64,000 nt of DNA from CBDFNN01 sp965250215 (GTDB lineage Bacteria > Bacteroidota > Rhodothermia > Rhodothermales > DATKEJ01). Shown piece by piece: positions 17,159-26,849 of this stretch. The notes beneath the pieces are model-generated. The model was not told the origin of the DNA and searched no databases. It saw only the letters and a list, made by a program, of their open reading frames with translations. A program made the position numbers and the translations under genes. Location of the stretch: positions 4,340,001 through 4,404,000 of the forward strand of contig CBDFNN010000004.1 of NCBI GenBank assembly GCA_965250215.1. Direction: 5' to 3'. Positions within the stretch are counted from its first letter, which is position 1. Each line of letters starts with the position of its first letter.

Positions 17159-19336
17159 TTATTCAAAGTTATTAATCATCCACAGGTCCGCATTGATAAA
17201 TCGTTGCTGAACGTAGGCAAGGTTTTGCCCATCTGCGGAGAGGCTTAGACTTATCATTCCGGCTGGTACAAAGCTAATCGAATCTTGCCTTGTGATGGAC
17301 TCCGTCGCGAAATCGTAAAAGGCAAGGCGCGTTGGAAATCGTTGTATGTAGTAGATGCCCTTTTTCGTGAGAACCCAGTTGCCCCAATCATCTGCATTGA
17401 GATCCGGCAAAAGGCGTTCCGCTGGACCACCAGCGATTGCTTGCCGGAATAGACCGGCGCTGTCAACGCGAGAATAATAAAGCATCCCTTTCGCAGACTC
17501 AGGAGACTCCCGCGCGAGGAAACCGCCCTTTCTTGTTACCTGCATGGCCTCGCCACCCGACTCGGCTATTTTCCACGTCTGCCAATCTCCGCTGCGGTTG
17601 GAGCTAAAATAAATCCACCGTCCGTCTTGAGACCAGCTCGGCACCATATCCTGCAAAGGATCGTGAGTGACCTGCCGCGCTTTGCCACCTGTCACGCTGA
17701 TTGCAAAAACTTCTGTCTGACCATTGATCCGTGTCTCAAACACGAGCTGTGCTCCATCGGGCGACCACTGTGGGTTCGACGTAAATGGTCCGTCGAATGA
17801 GGTAAGCTGCGTGGACTGCGTACCATCAGAATTGCTGATCCAAATCTCTGACGCGCCACTCCTTTGTGACGTGAAGGCAATGTGCTTGCCATCAGGGCTA
17901 AACTGCGGCGACGCATCGAAATGAGTAGAGTTTATGAGCGGCCGGCCAGTCCTAGATATTTTGGAAAGAGAATCGATGGCCACCTGCCAGATAGAAACTT
18001 CGTTGTCCCATTGTTCAAATACGAGACGATTTCCACTTCTGGCGAGCATGGGCATGCGCATGTAGGAATTCTCGCCGAACATCCAGTTGGCCTCACCTCC
18101 CTTTGCAGGAATTCTCCATATTCCTGACATGCCCTTGTTTCGATGTGAAGCAAATACGATATGTCCACCGTCGGGTGTCCAATCGATATGCGGGATCTCC
18201 TGGTTGTCGTGTGTAAGCCGCGACTCTTTGCCCGATTCAACTTCAATGGTATGGATGTCCCCAAGTGCCGGAGTCAGAATGAGTGCCGTGGTACTGGCGA
18301 AGGTGCCACGAATGAATGCAATTGATCTACCATCTGGAGAGAAGGTCGCAGAGAAATCTCCGAACAGCTCACTTTGAGGATGCGAAAGTGGTGTCACATC
18401 ACGGGTCGCCAGATCGAGCAAGTAAATCTGGTAGGGTTCGTCACGGCCGGCTCGGTCACTGAAGGCAATGGTTTTGCCATCTGGGGACCAGGACACACCG
18501 CTGACCAAAAAAGACTTGCAGTCCGCCATCTTCTGTTCATCAAGGCTAGGCAACTGTATCACATATAAACCACATTCTGAATGAGCCTCTTCGCCAGCTA
18601 GGAAGGCCAGGGCATTTCCATCAGGAGACCAGCCTGGGCTAATTTCGATTCTCTCACTGTTTGTCAGTCGCGTGGGATTGTCCTCGCCGATCTGCTTGAC
18701 AAACAGATCCATCTGTCGATCATCAAGACTCGAAGATGTGTAGGCCACGCTTTCGCCGTCAAAGGACAGGGCCACATCGAATTCGAAGCCGGAAGAGCTC
18801 GTAAGCGGTACTGGTCGATAATTTGTTAGCCCGTTATTCTGCAGACGTGAAATTGAAAATCCAAGTACTCCAAACAGCAAAAGAAGGCCGGCAAGTGCGA
18901 AATAGAAAGCGCCTCTTTTCTTCGCGCGAAAAACTCTGACAGGGTTTGATTCTAATGGACGAGCAGGGACTATGAGACGATATCCACGTCGGCGTATCGT
19001 TTCGATGACCTGAGATTCCTGTGGTGTGTCACCGAAGATCTGACGGAGATCAGAAATGGCCCGATTTAGGGTATCATCGCTCACGACGCTGCCAGCCCAG
19101 ACTGTCTCAAAAAGCACATCTCTGGAAACAACTTTTCCTTGATATTGCGCCAGACACAGAAGTGTAGCAAGTGCTTTAGGCGTCGATTTGAAAGACTGCC
19201 CCTTCCCATCGATACGGTTAAGACTAGGACGGACTGTCCATGCGCCTATCTGCCAGTTTGTAGGGAAAGATGTTTCGGATTGCTGCGGAATCATGAGTCT
19301 AAATGTAAGAATGATAGCTCGGAGCCTGCCGTTCAT
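17159..19336 (-). CDS. CadC-like winged-helix regulator with TM and TolB-type propeller
   Basis: A 725-residue one-component membrane regulator. Residues about 30-125 form an OmpR/CadC-type winged helix (TPKALATLLCLAQYQGKVV, then NRAISDLRQIFGD and IETIRRRGYRLI). Residues 143-163 form a single transmembrane helix. The periplasmic part, about 180-720, consists of repeated PD40/TolB-like blades (FSPDGKHIAFTSQRSG, WSPDGAQLVFET). The architecture implies DNA binding in the cytoplasm controlled by a periplasmic propeller that senses an unknown ligand or protein. The ATG at 19294 (residue 15) is an equally good start. It is divergent from the sorted propeller gene at 19489. Confidence 0.88.
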   Translation of the reverse strand: MNGRLRAIILTFRLMIPQQSETSFPTNWQIGAWTVRPSLNRIDGKGQSFKSTPKALATLLCLAQYQGKVVSRDVLFETVWAGSVVSDDTLNRAISDLRQIFGDTPQESQVIETIRRRGYRLIVPARPLESNPVRVFRAKKRGAFYFALAGLLLLFGVLGFSISRLQNNGLTNYRPVPLTSSSGFEFDVALSFDGESVAYTSSSLDDRQMDLFVKQIGEDNPTRLTNSERIEISPGWSPDGNALAFLAGEEAHSECGLYVIQLPSLDEQKMADCKSFLVSGVSWSPDGKTIAFSDRAGRDEPYQIYLLDLATRDVTPLSHPQSELFGDFSATFSPDGRSIAFIRGTFASTTALILTPALGDIHTIEVESGKESRLTHDNQEIPHIDWTPDGGHIVFASHRNKGMSGIWRIPAKGGEANWMFGENSYMRMPMLARSGNRLVFEQWDNEVSIWQVAIDSLSKISRTGRPLINSTHFDASPQFSPDGKHIAFTSQRSGASEIWISNSDGTQSTQLTSFDGPFTSNPQWSPDGAQLVFETRINGQTEVFAISVTGGKARQVTHDPLQDMVPSWSQDGRWIYFSSNRSGDWQTWKIAESGGEAMQVTRKGGFLARESPESAKGMLYYSRVDSAGLFRQAIAGGPAERLLPDLNADDWGNWVLTKKGIYYIQRFPTRLAFYDFATESITRQDSISFVPAGMISLSLSADGQNLAYVQQRFINADLWMINNFE

Positions 19337-19488
19337 AAAGGCATTGCCAGATGCCCCATTTGTCGCCGTTGAGCCGACTCTGAGGACAATTCAGCCCTAA
19401 TTCCGCCTTCAGATCGCAAATTTCAGCTTCGACTCAGGTTAGTGAAGTAACTAGGAGCTTAATTGTGACCTTTAGTCCTAAACCTCAA

Positions 19489-20658
19489 ATGAACACAAAC
19501 ATGAATAAATCTGCTACTATCTTCTCAGCTCTCTTCATCCTTTTCCTTCACTATTTTTCGATCGATGCTGAAGCCCAGCAGGTAGAAACCGTGCTCGAAA
19601 GTGAGTCGGTAGCTGACTTCCTTTCAATTGATTCCAATGGCAATTTGTATTCGACGAATTATGAGCAGCTTACACGTATTAATGTCGATGAAGGTACAGT
19701 CGACACGCTTGCCTTCACAACTATTGACTCCATCATTGGGAGCGGTGTTAGTGCCGCAGGTGATGTGTACTACGCAGATAGTGGCCTGTTTGCCTCTGTA
19801 ACCGGATCGATATTTAAGATTGATACAAACGGCGACGCCACAGAATTTGCGACGGGCTTCGAAAACCTTGTCGGCATCAGAATGAGTCCTGACAACGATG
19901 GTTTTTACACGGTGTCCTATAACGGCAGCGTCTACTTCGTAAATTGGGATGGCACCTATTCAACACTGGCCTCCGGTTTAGATATAAGCCTGATTGATAT
20001 CATTATCGATGATTCCGGTGAGCTTTACTTGGCCTATTTTAATCAGGGGCGTATCGACAAGTTTGATCCCGTGAGTGGCACAGCGACCGAATTTTTCAAT
20101 ATTGGCTCTTGGTTAAGTTATATCTCCTATAGCAATGGATATATCTATGCCACAGGCTGGCAATCTCGACAGGTTTACAAGATCGAGATAGCCACAAAAG
20201 AAATCTTTTTGGTAGCTGGAACGGGTGAAAAAGGAAACGCGGACGGTGATGCATCAACGGCCACCTTCGACATCCCCAACGGAGTTCTGGCCACCGTAAC
20301 AGGCGACACGGTCTACGTGAGTGACATCGGTAGCAACCGCTTGCGACGTATCACAGGAGCCAAGGTGGTAAGCGTGGAGGATGAGGAGCAGCCAAGTACC
20401 TTCAGTCTCGATCAAAATTTCCCCAACCCTTTTAATCCTGTCACCACCATTAAATACACCCTGGATTCATCAGGTCCAGTAAAACTATCCGTTTTTGATA
20501 TGCTTGGGCGCGAGCTTGAGACTCTCATTTCGAGAGAACATGTGGCCGGCAATTATCAGGTTCAGTGGAAAGCGGACGGGTTTCCAAGTGGCAAATATCT
20601 CTATCGGCTCGAGACAGAAAATGCCGTCGAAACTCGGCAGATGACTTTGCTTAAGTAA
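19489..20658 (+). CDS. Secreted NHL/SMP-30-like propeller protein with T9SS sorting domain
   Basis: A 389-residue exported protein: signal peptide to about IDAEAQ, then a beta-propeller of NHL/SMP-30-like blades (DIPNGVLATVTGDTVYVSD, GSNRLRRITG), and from about residue 305 a type IX sorting domain (NFPNPFNPVTTIKYTL, LSVFDMLGRELETLI, GKYLYRLETEN). Function of the propeller is unknown; lactonase-like or purely binding roles both occur in the family. The ATG at 19489 is used; GTG 19465 and ATG 19501 are alternatives. Its divergence from the membrane regulator at 17159 makes it a candidate target of that regulator. Confidence 0.85.
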   Translation: MNTNMNKSATIFSALFILFLHYFSIDAEAQQVETVLESESVADFLSIDSNGNLYSTNYEQLTRINVDEGTVDTLAFTTIDSIIGSGVSAAGDVYYADSGLFASVTGSIFKIDTNGDATEFATGFENLVGIRMSPDNDGFYTVSYNGSVYFVNWDGTYSTLASGLDISLIDIIIDDSGELYLAYFNQGRIDKFDPVSGTATEFFNIGSWLSYISYSNGYIYATGWQSRQVYKIEIATKEIFLVAGTGEKGNADGDASTATFDIPNGVLATVTGDTVYVSDIGSNRLRRITGAKVVSVEDEEQPSTFSLDQNFPNPFNPVTTIKYTLDSSGPVKLSVFDMLGRELETLISREHVAGNYQVQWKADGFPSGKYLYRLETENAVETRQMTLLK

Positions 20659-20832
20659 GTAAGTCGACGCTGGGTTAGTGGCAGAAAAACCGCAACTATA
20701 TTCATTGTTTTTTTGTTGCAATGCAAACCGTCCAAAAGTCTACGCCAATCATCCGGCCATTCCTTAGGCCTCAAAAGCTAGCCAATCATAATAAACGACA
20801 ACAACTAGATTTCTGACTTTTTCCGTATCCAA

Positions 20833-21000
20833 ATAGCTGGTACGGAAACGCGAATTGTATCGTCCAATGTAGTCAAGAGAAGAGCTGTGTCCCTCCTCCA
20901 GATGCGCCGGTGGCAGCTAAATCCCCAGAGTCCACATATGTGAGTGATTCTAGGAAGACCAAAGCTCTAACACTATTTCAAAGCTGTAATTCTAAAATCA
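20833..21000 (-). pseudogene. Decayed partial copy of the secreted esterase gene
   Basis: About 165 bases match 16186-16350 inside the esterase gene, by eye at about 85%, on the same strand. The minus-strand reading still shows LAATGASGGGTQ, the nucleophile elbow, but a one-base deletion directly after it causes a frameshift and an immediate TGA. Neither end of the gene is present. It is therefore a non-functional remnant of a paralogue or of a local duplication about 4.6 kb away. The rest of 20659-21069 shows no gene. Confidence 0.85.
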
Positions 21001-21069
21001 TCTACTACCTGGAACCGTCTAGCTGCAGTCCCATGGGATGTAGCAAGCGAAGCTTGGCACCCAACAGAA

Positions 21070-22074
21070 TTAGTCTGTTGGCGGATCCCCATCTTGGATG
21101 CCAAGCGGAATGGATTCTTCAGCACGAACAGGATCGAGCGTGCTAAAATACTTGTACATGGCTGCCAATTCCAGGTCTGTCATTCTACTAAACGGGCCCC
21201 AAGGCATCAGCGAACCCGGAATCAAGCGACCCTTTCGAAACCGTTGGATAAACATCTCTTGTGTCCAATTTGAAATCCTGCCCGTTTCAGGATCCGGTGT
21301 CAGGTTTGGCGTGACTATATGCTTGCCTCTAACGATATGACCCTGCCCATCACCAACCTCCATGGCCATCTGACCAGCATATTCAGGGCCAATCCATCCG
21401 CCCGTCATCATATCCCGCTTGGTGTGACACCCCTTGCAACCGGCAACACTCTCTGCCAGATATCTTCCGTATTGCGCCGTTGAATCTGCTTTGGGTGAAG
21501 GAGGGACCACACCGTCACCCATGGGCTTTATCGCACCCAAAGCTCTTATGGCCTTGCCTAGGAAATTCCATTCATGTTCAGGCCGCTCATTCGTGACGGG
21601 AGGTGTACTTCTCAAATAGGAAATAATAGCAGTAAGGTCCCGATCGCTCAAATCATAGAAGGGCATGAAATCCACCAAGGCCTGGCCGTTTCTCTTTACT
21701 CCATATCGCATTGACCTTGCCAACTCCCTATCGGTAAAGGAACCGATACCTGTTTTCTTATCTGGCGTGATATTGGGGGCATAGATAGTTCCAATAGGTA
21801 TAACAAAATCAAATCCACCGCTCAATGGCACTTCCTCACCCGATTCTACTCGAGAAGCTTCGCTTATCGGAGCATGGCAGTGCGCACAATGAGCGGGGCC
21901 ATAAACGAGATACTTTCCCCGAGCGATTAGGGCCGAGTCCTGACTTGCCGCAATTTCAGGATAGGGAGCTTCATAGACTCGGTCGGCTTTTGAATAGACA
22001 AAAATGACAAAACCAAGGAGTAAAACAACAATCGCTATCGCCAGCCACTTAAGGGATTTGAGAAGTGTTTTCAT
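21070..22074 (-). CDS. Membrane-anchored dihaem cytochrome c
   Basis: A 334-residue protein with an N-terminal membrane helix (residues 8-27) and two class I cytochrome c domains: CAHCH at 63-67 and CKGCH at 213-217. Candidate distal methionine ligands lie in segments such as FMPFYDLSDRDLTAI and LMPWGPFSRMTDLELA, typical of cytochromes in alcohol/aldehyde dehydrogenase and periplasmic electron-transfer chains. It is anchored on the periplasmic side and carries electrons for an unknown dehydrogenase. I start it at ATG 22074, where the membrane helix begins; the frame extends to a GTG at 22140. The downstream gene on the other side of 22260 is a flavoprotein on the same strand, a possible but unproven partner. 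Confidence 0.88.
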   Translation of the reverse strand: MKTLLKSLKWLAIAIVVLLLGFVIFVYSKADRVYEAPYPEIAASQDSALIARGKYLVYGPAHCAHCHAPISEASRVESGEEVPLSGGFDFVIPIGTIYAPNITPDKKTGIGSFTDRELARSMRYGVKRNGQALVDFMPFYDLSDRDLTAIISYLRSTPPVTNERPEHEWNFLGKAIRALGAIKPMGDGVVPPSPKADSTAQYGRYLAESVAGCKGCHTKRDMMTGGWIGPEYAGQMAMEVGDGQGHIVRGKHIVTPNLTPDPETGRISNWTQEMFIQRFRKGRLIPGSLMPWGPFSRMTDLELAAMYKYFSTLDPVRAEESIPLGIQDGDPPTD

Positions 22075-22259
22075 GTTATCACGATCTTGATTGTGGAATG
22101 GTGAGTTACCTTTGTTTCGTGCTCTATACTTCTTAGCCACATAACAGTACAGTATGCGACAAGGATAACTGCTTTCACAATACGGAGAAGTGTCCCAGCA
22201 ACTACACCTTCTATGGCAGGCCGGCGAGCTACCGAGCGCTAAGTAGCTCTATCGCCCAA

Positions 22260-24290
22260 TTACTTATCTTTAGCAGGAATAATAAATGGATAGTTCTTCT
22301 CACTAATAATCGGCTCGATACCAAACCAGGTATTCAGCACAGATTCAGCCGTACAATAAGCGCCCTCCACCCATGCTTGATCGTTCGAATAGGTTTCGCC
22401 TACAATGTAAATAGGTGCATCCGTTCTCGGTATTAGCTGCGAAGGCTTTCTGATCATGTTCTGTACATCGCCCATATTGTAGTGCGATTTGTAAGCATGA
22501 TAACCAGCACCGAAGGGAGGTAATCCCCAATCCATATAGCGTGTCTCCAATGGTTCAGGAACCGCTGTAACATCGGCTTGCGGCCCAAAATGCAATGCTG
22601 CCAATTGCTTGCGAAGCATTTTCACCATTACGTCTGGCGCTTTACGTGGACCAATCAAAGGTTGAATATCGCGCGATTCTGGTATTTTACGCTCGGCTTT
22701 TGGTCCCAACTCAAGGGCTTTCCAGAACGTGGTGTAGTAGATGTCGTCGTAACTCGCAAGGATTCCGTAAACCTTCTTTTTCCTCTTGACGAGGGCATTG
22801 TCGCCAAAGTATACCACTTGTCGGATGGGCATATCGGTAATGCTTGGTCCTATAGTGTTCAATTCTGCCGCAGTCGAAATTTGATCTTCCTCTTTTAAGC
22901 TGAGACGCTGACCAATGCATTGTTCAACCGCATTCACAAAATCATCTTTCGAATCATAAGGTGTATTGAGAATTCCCGCACCCTTTGCCGTTATTTCATT
23001 TAGATATTCAGTAGGAAATCCACCTTCTTCTAAAGCAGTAACATCGTCTTGTGTTAAATCCCAGCTATCCAGTTTAGCAGGGTAAGGACACGGATAAACT
23101 CCCGTGTAATTTTTTGGCTTGGGAAGACTGTTTGTCCACCACGGATAATCGAAGAACATCCCAATCTTATACGAATGCTCCATCAAAACCGACTCCAAAT
23201 ACAGCTGTACTTTTTTGTGGTTCAATACATCAATGCCTTCGTGCTCAAAGCGGGTAGCCTGCGCAACAAGCTCAATAGCACTTCGTGGCATGGCCATGAA
23301 AGCAGCATCACAAACACTTTCGCCAGCTTTTTTATCTGGTGCTTCACGTTTTGCCGTAGTAAAATGAACCCCGTCTTTTTTGTATACAATAGAACGCAAA
23401 CGGGTATCGAAATGGTAATCGAACTTCACGCCCTTCTCCCTGGCAAGTTTTCTAATGGCTTTGAACAAACTTTCAAACATGCTCGAAAAGCCATGCGTCA
23501 ATGTTTTGTACTCTGTGCCCGGGGTAAATTCATCATTTACATTAAACGATTGTGCGGAGTTGCTGTTGACCACATTCGACGAGTAACCATTGCCGTCAGC
23601 TAGGTAGCTAAAGCCTTCTTGTCCGAGCATGTCATAGCCCAAATTCCAATAACCGACGTCTTTTAACCTATCGCCTTTTTGATACACCGAACTCTCGGGC
23701 ATGGTTTTGGTGATCACCCCTTCGTCGTAAAACTTCGCCCACTCTAGGCGAGTTTGTGGTCCTTCTGTTTCAGTAATCGCAACCGATTGAATAACTGTGA
23801 ATCCATCATCCGGTGGCATGGCATTGTTATAGTTATCGGCATCATAGGGAGCCGGACTATTCGAATTTACTTCCGAAATGTAGCTGTTGCGTGTGCGCAG
23901 TGACATTAAAGGATCTGACGATTCATTAAAGGGAACAGAAATCTTATCCAATCCCAATTTTTCAATGGTGGTGGTCACTAAGCGGTGCCCTTCAGAGCTC
24001 GGCTTACCATCCCAAAAAGAGTAGCGCATGCCGCCAAGCTCCAGATAAGATGCTTTTTTATCATTGTTGTAATGCCAAGTACAGACGCGCGCACCCGGTG
24101 CACGGGTGCCCTTCGTTCGCTTAATGAAATCGTAATTTCCCCAGTCGAACAACTGTAAGGTATCTCCTCTTTTAAGTAATTTATCTCTGTCTTTTTTTGA
24201 TTTGCTGGGCTTGCCATCTAGTAGACGCCATGCCGTGTACAATCCCGATGCGCCTGCACCAAAAATGGAAAAGGTGAGTTTGTTTTTCAA
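22260..24290 (-). CDS. Flavin amine oxidase-like FAD oxidoreductase
   Basis: A 676-residue cytosolic protein with the dinucleotide fold FSIFGAGASGLYTAW at residues 8-22 and the C-terminal FAD-contacting segment of amine oxidases (IYIVGETYSNDQAWVEGAY, near 635-655). Middle parts show GGMRYSFWDG and AAFMAMPRSAIEL, both typical of L-amino-acid/monoamine oxidases. The enzyme should oxidise an amine or amino acid, releasing ammonia and peroxide; the substrate is unknown. It is longer than ordinary monoamine oxidases (about 450-500). There is no signal peptide, unlike secreted antimicrobial L-amino-acid oxidases. Confidence 0.85.
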   Translation of the reverse strand: MKNKLTFSIFGAGASGLYTAWRLLDGKPSKSKKDRDKLLKRGDTLQLFDWGNYDFIKRTKGTRAPGARVCTWHYNNDKKASYLELGGMRYSFWDGKPSSEGHRLVTTTIEKLGLDKISVPFNESSDPLMSLRTRNSYISEVNSNSPAPYDADNYNNAMPPDDGFTVIQSVAITETEGPQTRLEWAKFYDEGVITKTMPESSVYQKGDRLKDVGYWNLGYDMLGQEGFSYLADGNGYSSNVVNSNSAQSFNVNDEFTPGTEYKTLTHGFSSMFESLFKAIRKLAREKGVKFDYHFDTRLRSIVYKKDGVHFTTAKREAPDKKAGESVCDAAFMAMPRSAIELVAQATRFEHEGIDVLNHKKVQLYLESVLMEHSYKIGMFFDYPWWTNSLPKPKNYTGVYPCPYPAKLDSWDLTQDDVTALEEGGFPTEYLNEITAKGAGILNTPYDSKDDFVNAVEQCIGQRLSLKEEDQISTAAELNTIGPSITDMPIRQVVYFGDNALVKRKKKVYGILASYDDIYYTTFWKALELGPKAERKIPESRDIQPLIGPRKAPDVMVKMLRKQLAALHFGPQADVTAVPEPLETRYMDWGLPPFGAGYHAYKSHYNMGDVQNMIRKPSQLIPRTDAPIYIVGETYSNDQAWVEGAYCTAESVLNTWFGIEPIISEKNYPFIIPAKDK

Positions 24291-24496
24291 AACGAGTTGG
24301 GTTTAGAGATGATGAGATGTTGTTATTTATCCGAAGGTCGCAATACGCTCCATTTTGAACTGGCAATGTTTTGGCCGAGAGGGTGATGTTTACCAAAACA
24401 AGGTCAAACTGACGAACTGCGTAGAGTGCTAGAGCCTTTTCGTAAGCTGTCTTTTGATTTCAACCGAAAGGGCCTCAGTTTCCGCGATATTACTAA

Positions 24497-25057
24497 TTAT
24501 ACATATTTTACACTGTATTTAACTTGAATGAAATCGTTTTTGTAGGCCACGGCCTCGGCATTCTTGAGTTTAATACTCTGATCGATTTTTCCGAAAAGCG
24601 GAATGCCGTCGCCTAAAAGAATGGGGGCTGTTGTAATAATCATTTCATCAATAAGCTTAAGATTGATGAAAGATGTGATCGTCGAGCCGCCATCGATATA
24701 GGCATGTTTAAGGCCTCGCTTCTCTAGCTTCAAAAGTAGATCGTGAATCTTGCCTGAGTACATTTCAATTTTTCCACGCAGATTTTCGGGCGCTTCTTTT
24801 ATAGTATTGCTTAGCACCACGATCTCAATATCACCATATGGCCATTGCTCAGGTGTTAGATTCATGCCAGCAATCATTTCCATGCATTTACGACCCATCA
24901 CCATGCAATCAACGGAATTCATAAAAGACTGAAATCCCATATCCTCTGAGCCCATATCAGCATCCAAGTCCTCCGAAGTATGAAGCCAGTCAACTCCACC
25001 ATCAGGTGTTGCAATGTAGCCATCGGCGCTTGTGGCTATATAAACTGAACACTTCAT
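24497..25057 (-). CDS. RibD C-terminal / dihydrofolate reductase-like protein
   Basis: A 186-residue cytosolic protein of the YyaP/YwjB-like RibD_C family. It begins MKCSVYIATSADGYIATPDGGVDWL, contains the NADPH-site motif MGRKCMEM and a conserved YIDGGSTI segment near residue 120, and ends with the LLGDGIPLFG motif. The fold is that of dihydrofolate reductase; stand-alone members are NADPH-dependent reductases of unknown substrate. It is a single gene at the end of a minus-strand group. No riboflavin genes are near. Confidence 0.9.
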   Translation of the reverse strand: MKCSVYIATSADGYIATPDGGVDWLHTSEDLDADMGSEDMGFQSFMNSVDCMVMGRKCMEMIAGMNLTPEQWPYGDIEIVVLSNTIKEAPENLRGKIEMYSGKIHDLLLKLEKRGLKHAYIDGGSTITSFINLKLIDEMIITTAPILLGDGIPLFGKIDQSIKLKNAEAVAYKNDFIQVKYSVKYV

Positions 25058-25098
25058 ATCTATTTTTCTCAGATTAGAGATTACATCTAAGGCTCACC

Positions 25099-25314
25099 TT
25101 AATCATCGTCTAACTCATCGCCTATCCAGATCGGAAATTGACTGCCATCATTCTGTGCCAGATAAGTCGTTAGTAAACTATCCAGCGGCTCGACTGCTTC
25201 GGAATCAAAATAATACATCCGGAAGCTGTTCTATACTATAAGACCTACATATTCGTCGACCAAAACAAAATCACTTGGCACCTTACCCTTGCGATGACCA
25301 AACATTTTAGGCAT
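25099..25314 (-). pseudogene. Small frame with one in-frame TAG
   Basis: From ATG 25314 to TAA 25099 the minus strand reads 72 codons with a single in-frame TAG after codon 27. The first half has HRKGKVPSDFVLVDEYVGL and the second half YYFDSEAVEPLDSLLTTYL and DGSQFPIWIGDELDDD, both of coding character. TGG to TAG would explain the break. I do not recognise the family. It occupies most of the gap between the RibD-like gene and the TIM-barrel gene. Confidence 0.4.
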
Positions 25315-25370
25315 ATTTCCATGGTGTTAGACGAAAGACAATAATCGATAGTAACCACACGAGACAAGCC

Positions 25371-26225
25371 ATGAAACGACGAGACTTCATCCGAAATAGC
25401 GCAGGCTTCGCAGGAGCCGCGATCATCTTTCCAAAAGGTGGACTCCAGCTTGGTCATGGTGGCCCCTTGAAACACAAAATTGGTTTTCAGACCTGGGTCG
25501 TCAAGGACGAATTGAACGCAGACTTTAAAGGGACTCTGGCCGAAATGGCGTCGCAAGGATACGAGGGACTGGAAATGTGCTCCCCTCCCGGATATCGGAA
25601 TGCTGGGTTCGAACCTCTTCTTAGAATGAAGATCGGCGACATTAGGGACCAAATCATCGATGCTGGTCTCGAGTGCAAAAGTAGCCATTTCACCATGCGA
25701 GAGTTGCGAGAGGACCTAGATAGAAGCATGGACTTTGCTGGAATCATGAAGCTCGATCATATGATCATTTCCTCTTTCGGAATAAAGAAAGAAGCTGGAT
25801 TGGATGAATGGAAGGAAGCAGCAGACGAAGCCAACAGGATGGGAGAGAAAGTCAAAGAAAGAGGAATGCAATTTGGATTCCACAACCACAATGTGGAAAT
25901 GGAAAAACGCGATGGAGAAGTTATTTACGATGTCCTTTTGGATAGAATGGACCCGGATCTTGTGAAGATGCAATTCCAACTTTGGGTGACCATAATGGGC
26001 GTGAAAGCTGCCGACTACTTCCGCAAACATCCCGGTAGATTCATCTCGGCTCATCTCTCTGATTGGAATGGAAAAGTCGAAGAACAAGTTGCTCTAGGAA
26101 AAGGAACGATCGATTGGCCGGACTTCTTTGAGGCAGGAAAAAAAGGTGGACTGAAAAACATCTACGTAGAGATGGATCCGGCTGTCCTCGCGGAAAGTGC
26201 CTCCTATCTCAAAACTCTTCGATAG
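25371..26225 (+). CDS. Tat-exported sugar phosphate isomerase/epimerase-like TIM barrel
   Basis: A 284-residue protein of the xylose isomerase-like TIM-barrel (AP endonuclease 2) superfamily. The N-terminus MKRRDFIRNSAGFAGAAII is a twin-arginine signal, so the folded protein, probably with a metal, is exported to the periplasm. Barrel landmarks are the metal-binding region FGFHNHNVEME, SAHLSDWNGK and the final IYVEMDP. Such Tat-exported barrels are common in Bacteroidota and Planctomycetota and are thought to isomerise sugars or keto-sugars, with substrates mostly unknown. ATG start is clear. Confidence 0.88.
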   Translation: MKRRDFIRNSAGFAGAAIIFPKGGLQLGHGGPLKHKIGFQTWVVKDELNADFKGTLAEMASQGYEGLEMCSPPGYRNAGFEPLLRMKIGDIRDQIIDAGLECKSSHFTMRELREDLDRSMDFAGIMKLDHMIISSFGIKKEAGLDEWKEAADEANRMGEKVKERGMQFGFHNHNVEMEKRDGEVIYDVLLDRMDPDLVKMQFQLWVTIMGVKAADYFRKHPGRFISAHLSDWNGKVEEQVALGKGTIDWPDFFEAGKKGGLKNIYVEMDPAVLAESASYLKTLR

Positions 26226-26336
26226 ACCCGATGGCCGGAGTTGTTTTGCTGATTGTGGGACTAGGTCTCAAAAAAAGACCCTGGCCCACGACACCACTAT
26301 TCTGGAATTGAAGCCCTAGATCGTTTCGCAATTCTT

Positions 26337-26849
26337 CTAGTGGCTCTTGATCCACTCGATCCAAGCGAGATGATGATCATCATGTTCAGCAACAAAGTGG
26401 GAATGGTCTGCGACCTTCATCGGAATTCTAAGTCGGGGATGAAGGCTCTCCCACACTAAAGCGTCCTCGGCTAGGTCTTCAAAATCTCGAATTAACTCTC
26501 TTCGCTCGCTCCTAAATCTAGCAACAAGGTCTTCGATATCGGTGTCGTTGTGACCCGCCTCCGTACTTTTCCGATTCGTCACATCCCACACAGACAATCC
26601 TGGCATTCCCTTCGCAAAATCCTCGATACGCATTTTCCACAATTCTTCCAGATCTATCAAGTGCCCGATGTGTTCTTTGATGCTCCACTTTCCATCCAGC
26701 TTCGCACAAAGTTTGGCCTCACTCAATTCTCTCACTTTCTCTTCAATGCGGACCGGGACGCCAGCAAGGCGATCGATAATGTTGACTTGAAGCTCAGAAT
26801 AAATCCGATAGTCGAAGCTTCGATTAGTCCATGTACAAGGTTTTTTCAT
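26337..26849 (-). CDS. DinB-like four-helix metalloprotein
   Basis: A 170-residue member of the DinB/YfiT superfamily. The three-histidine metal site is visible: WSIKEHIGHLIDLE near residue 55-68 and HFVAEHDDHHLAWIE near the C-terminus. The family includes thiol-dependent transferases (bacillithiol or maleylpyruvate related) and many damage-inducible proteins of unknown role. It is a solitary gene converging with the TIM-barrel gene. Start at ATG 26849. Confidence 0.88.
   Translation of the reverse strand: MKKPCTWTNRSFDYRIYSELQVNIIDRLAGVPVRIEEKVRELSEAKLCAKLDGKWSIKEHIGHLIDLEELWKMRIEDFAKGMPGLSVWDVTNRKSTEAGHNDTDIEDLVARFRSERRELIRDFEDLAEDALVWESLHPRLRIPMKVADHSHFVAEHDDHHLAWIEWIKSH

Noticed and set aside
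25371..26225. Possible tRNA T-arm (GGGTTCGAACCTC) near 25602
   Set aside because: It lies inside a well-supported coding gene and no cloverleaf can be formed around it.
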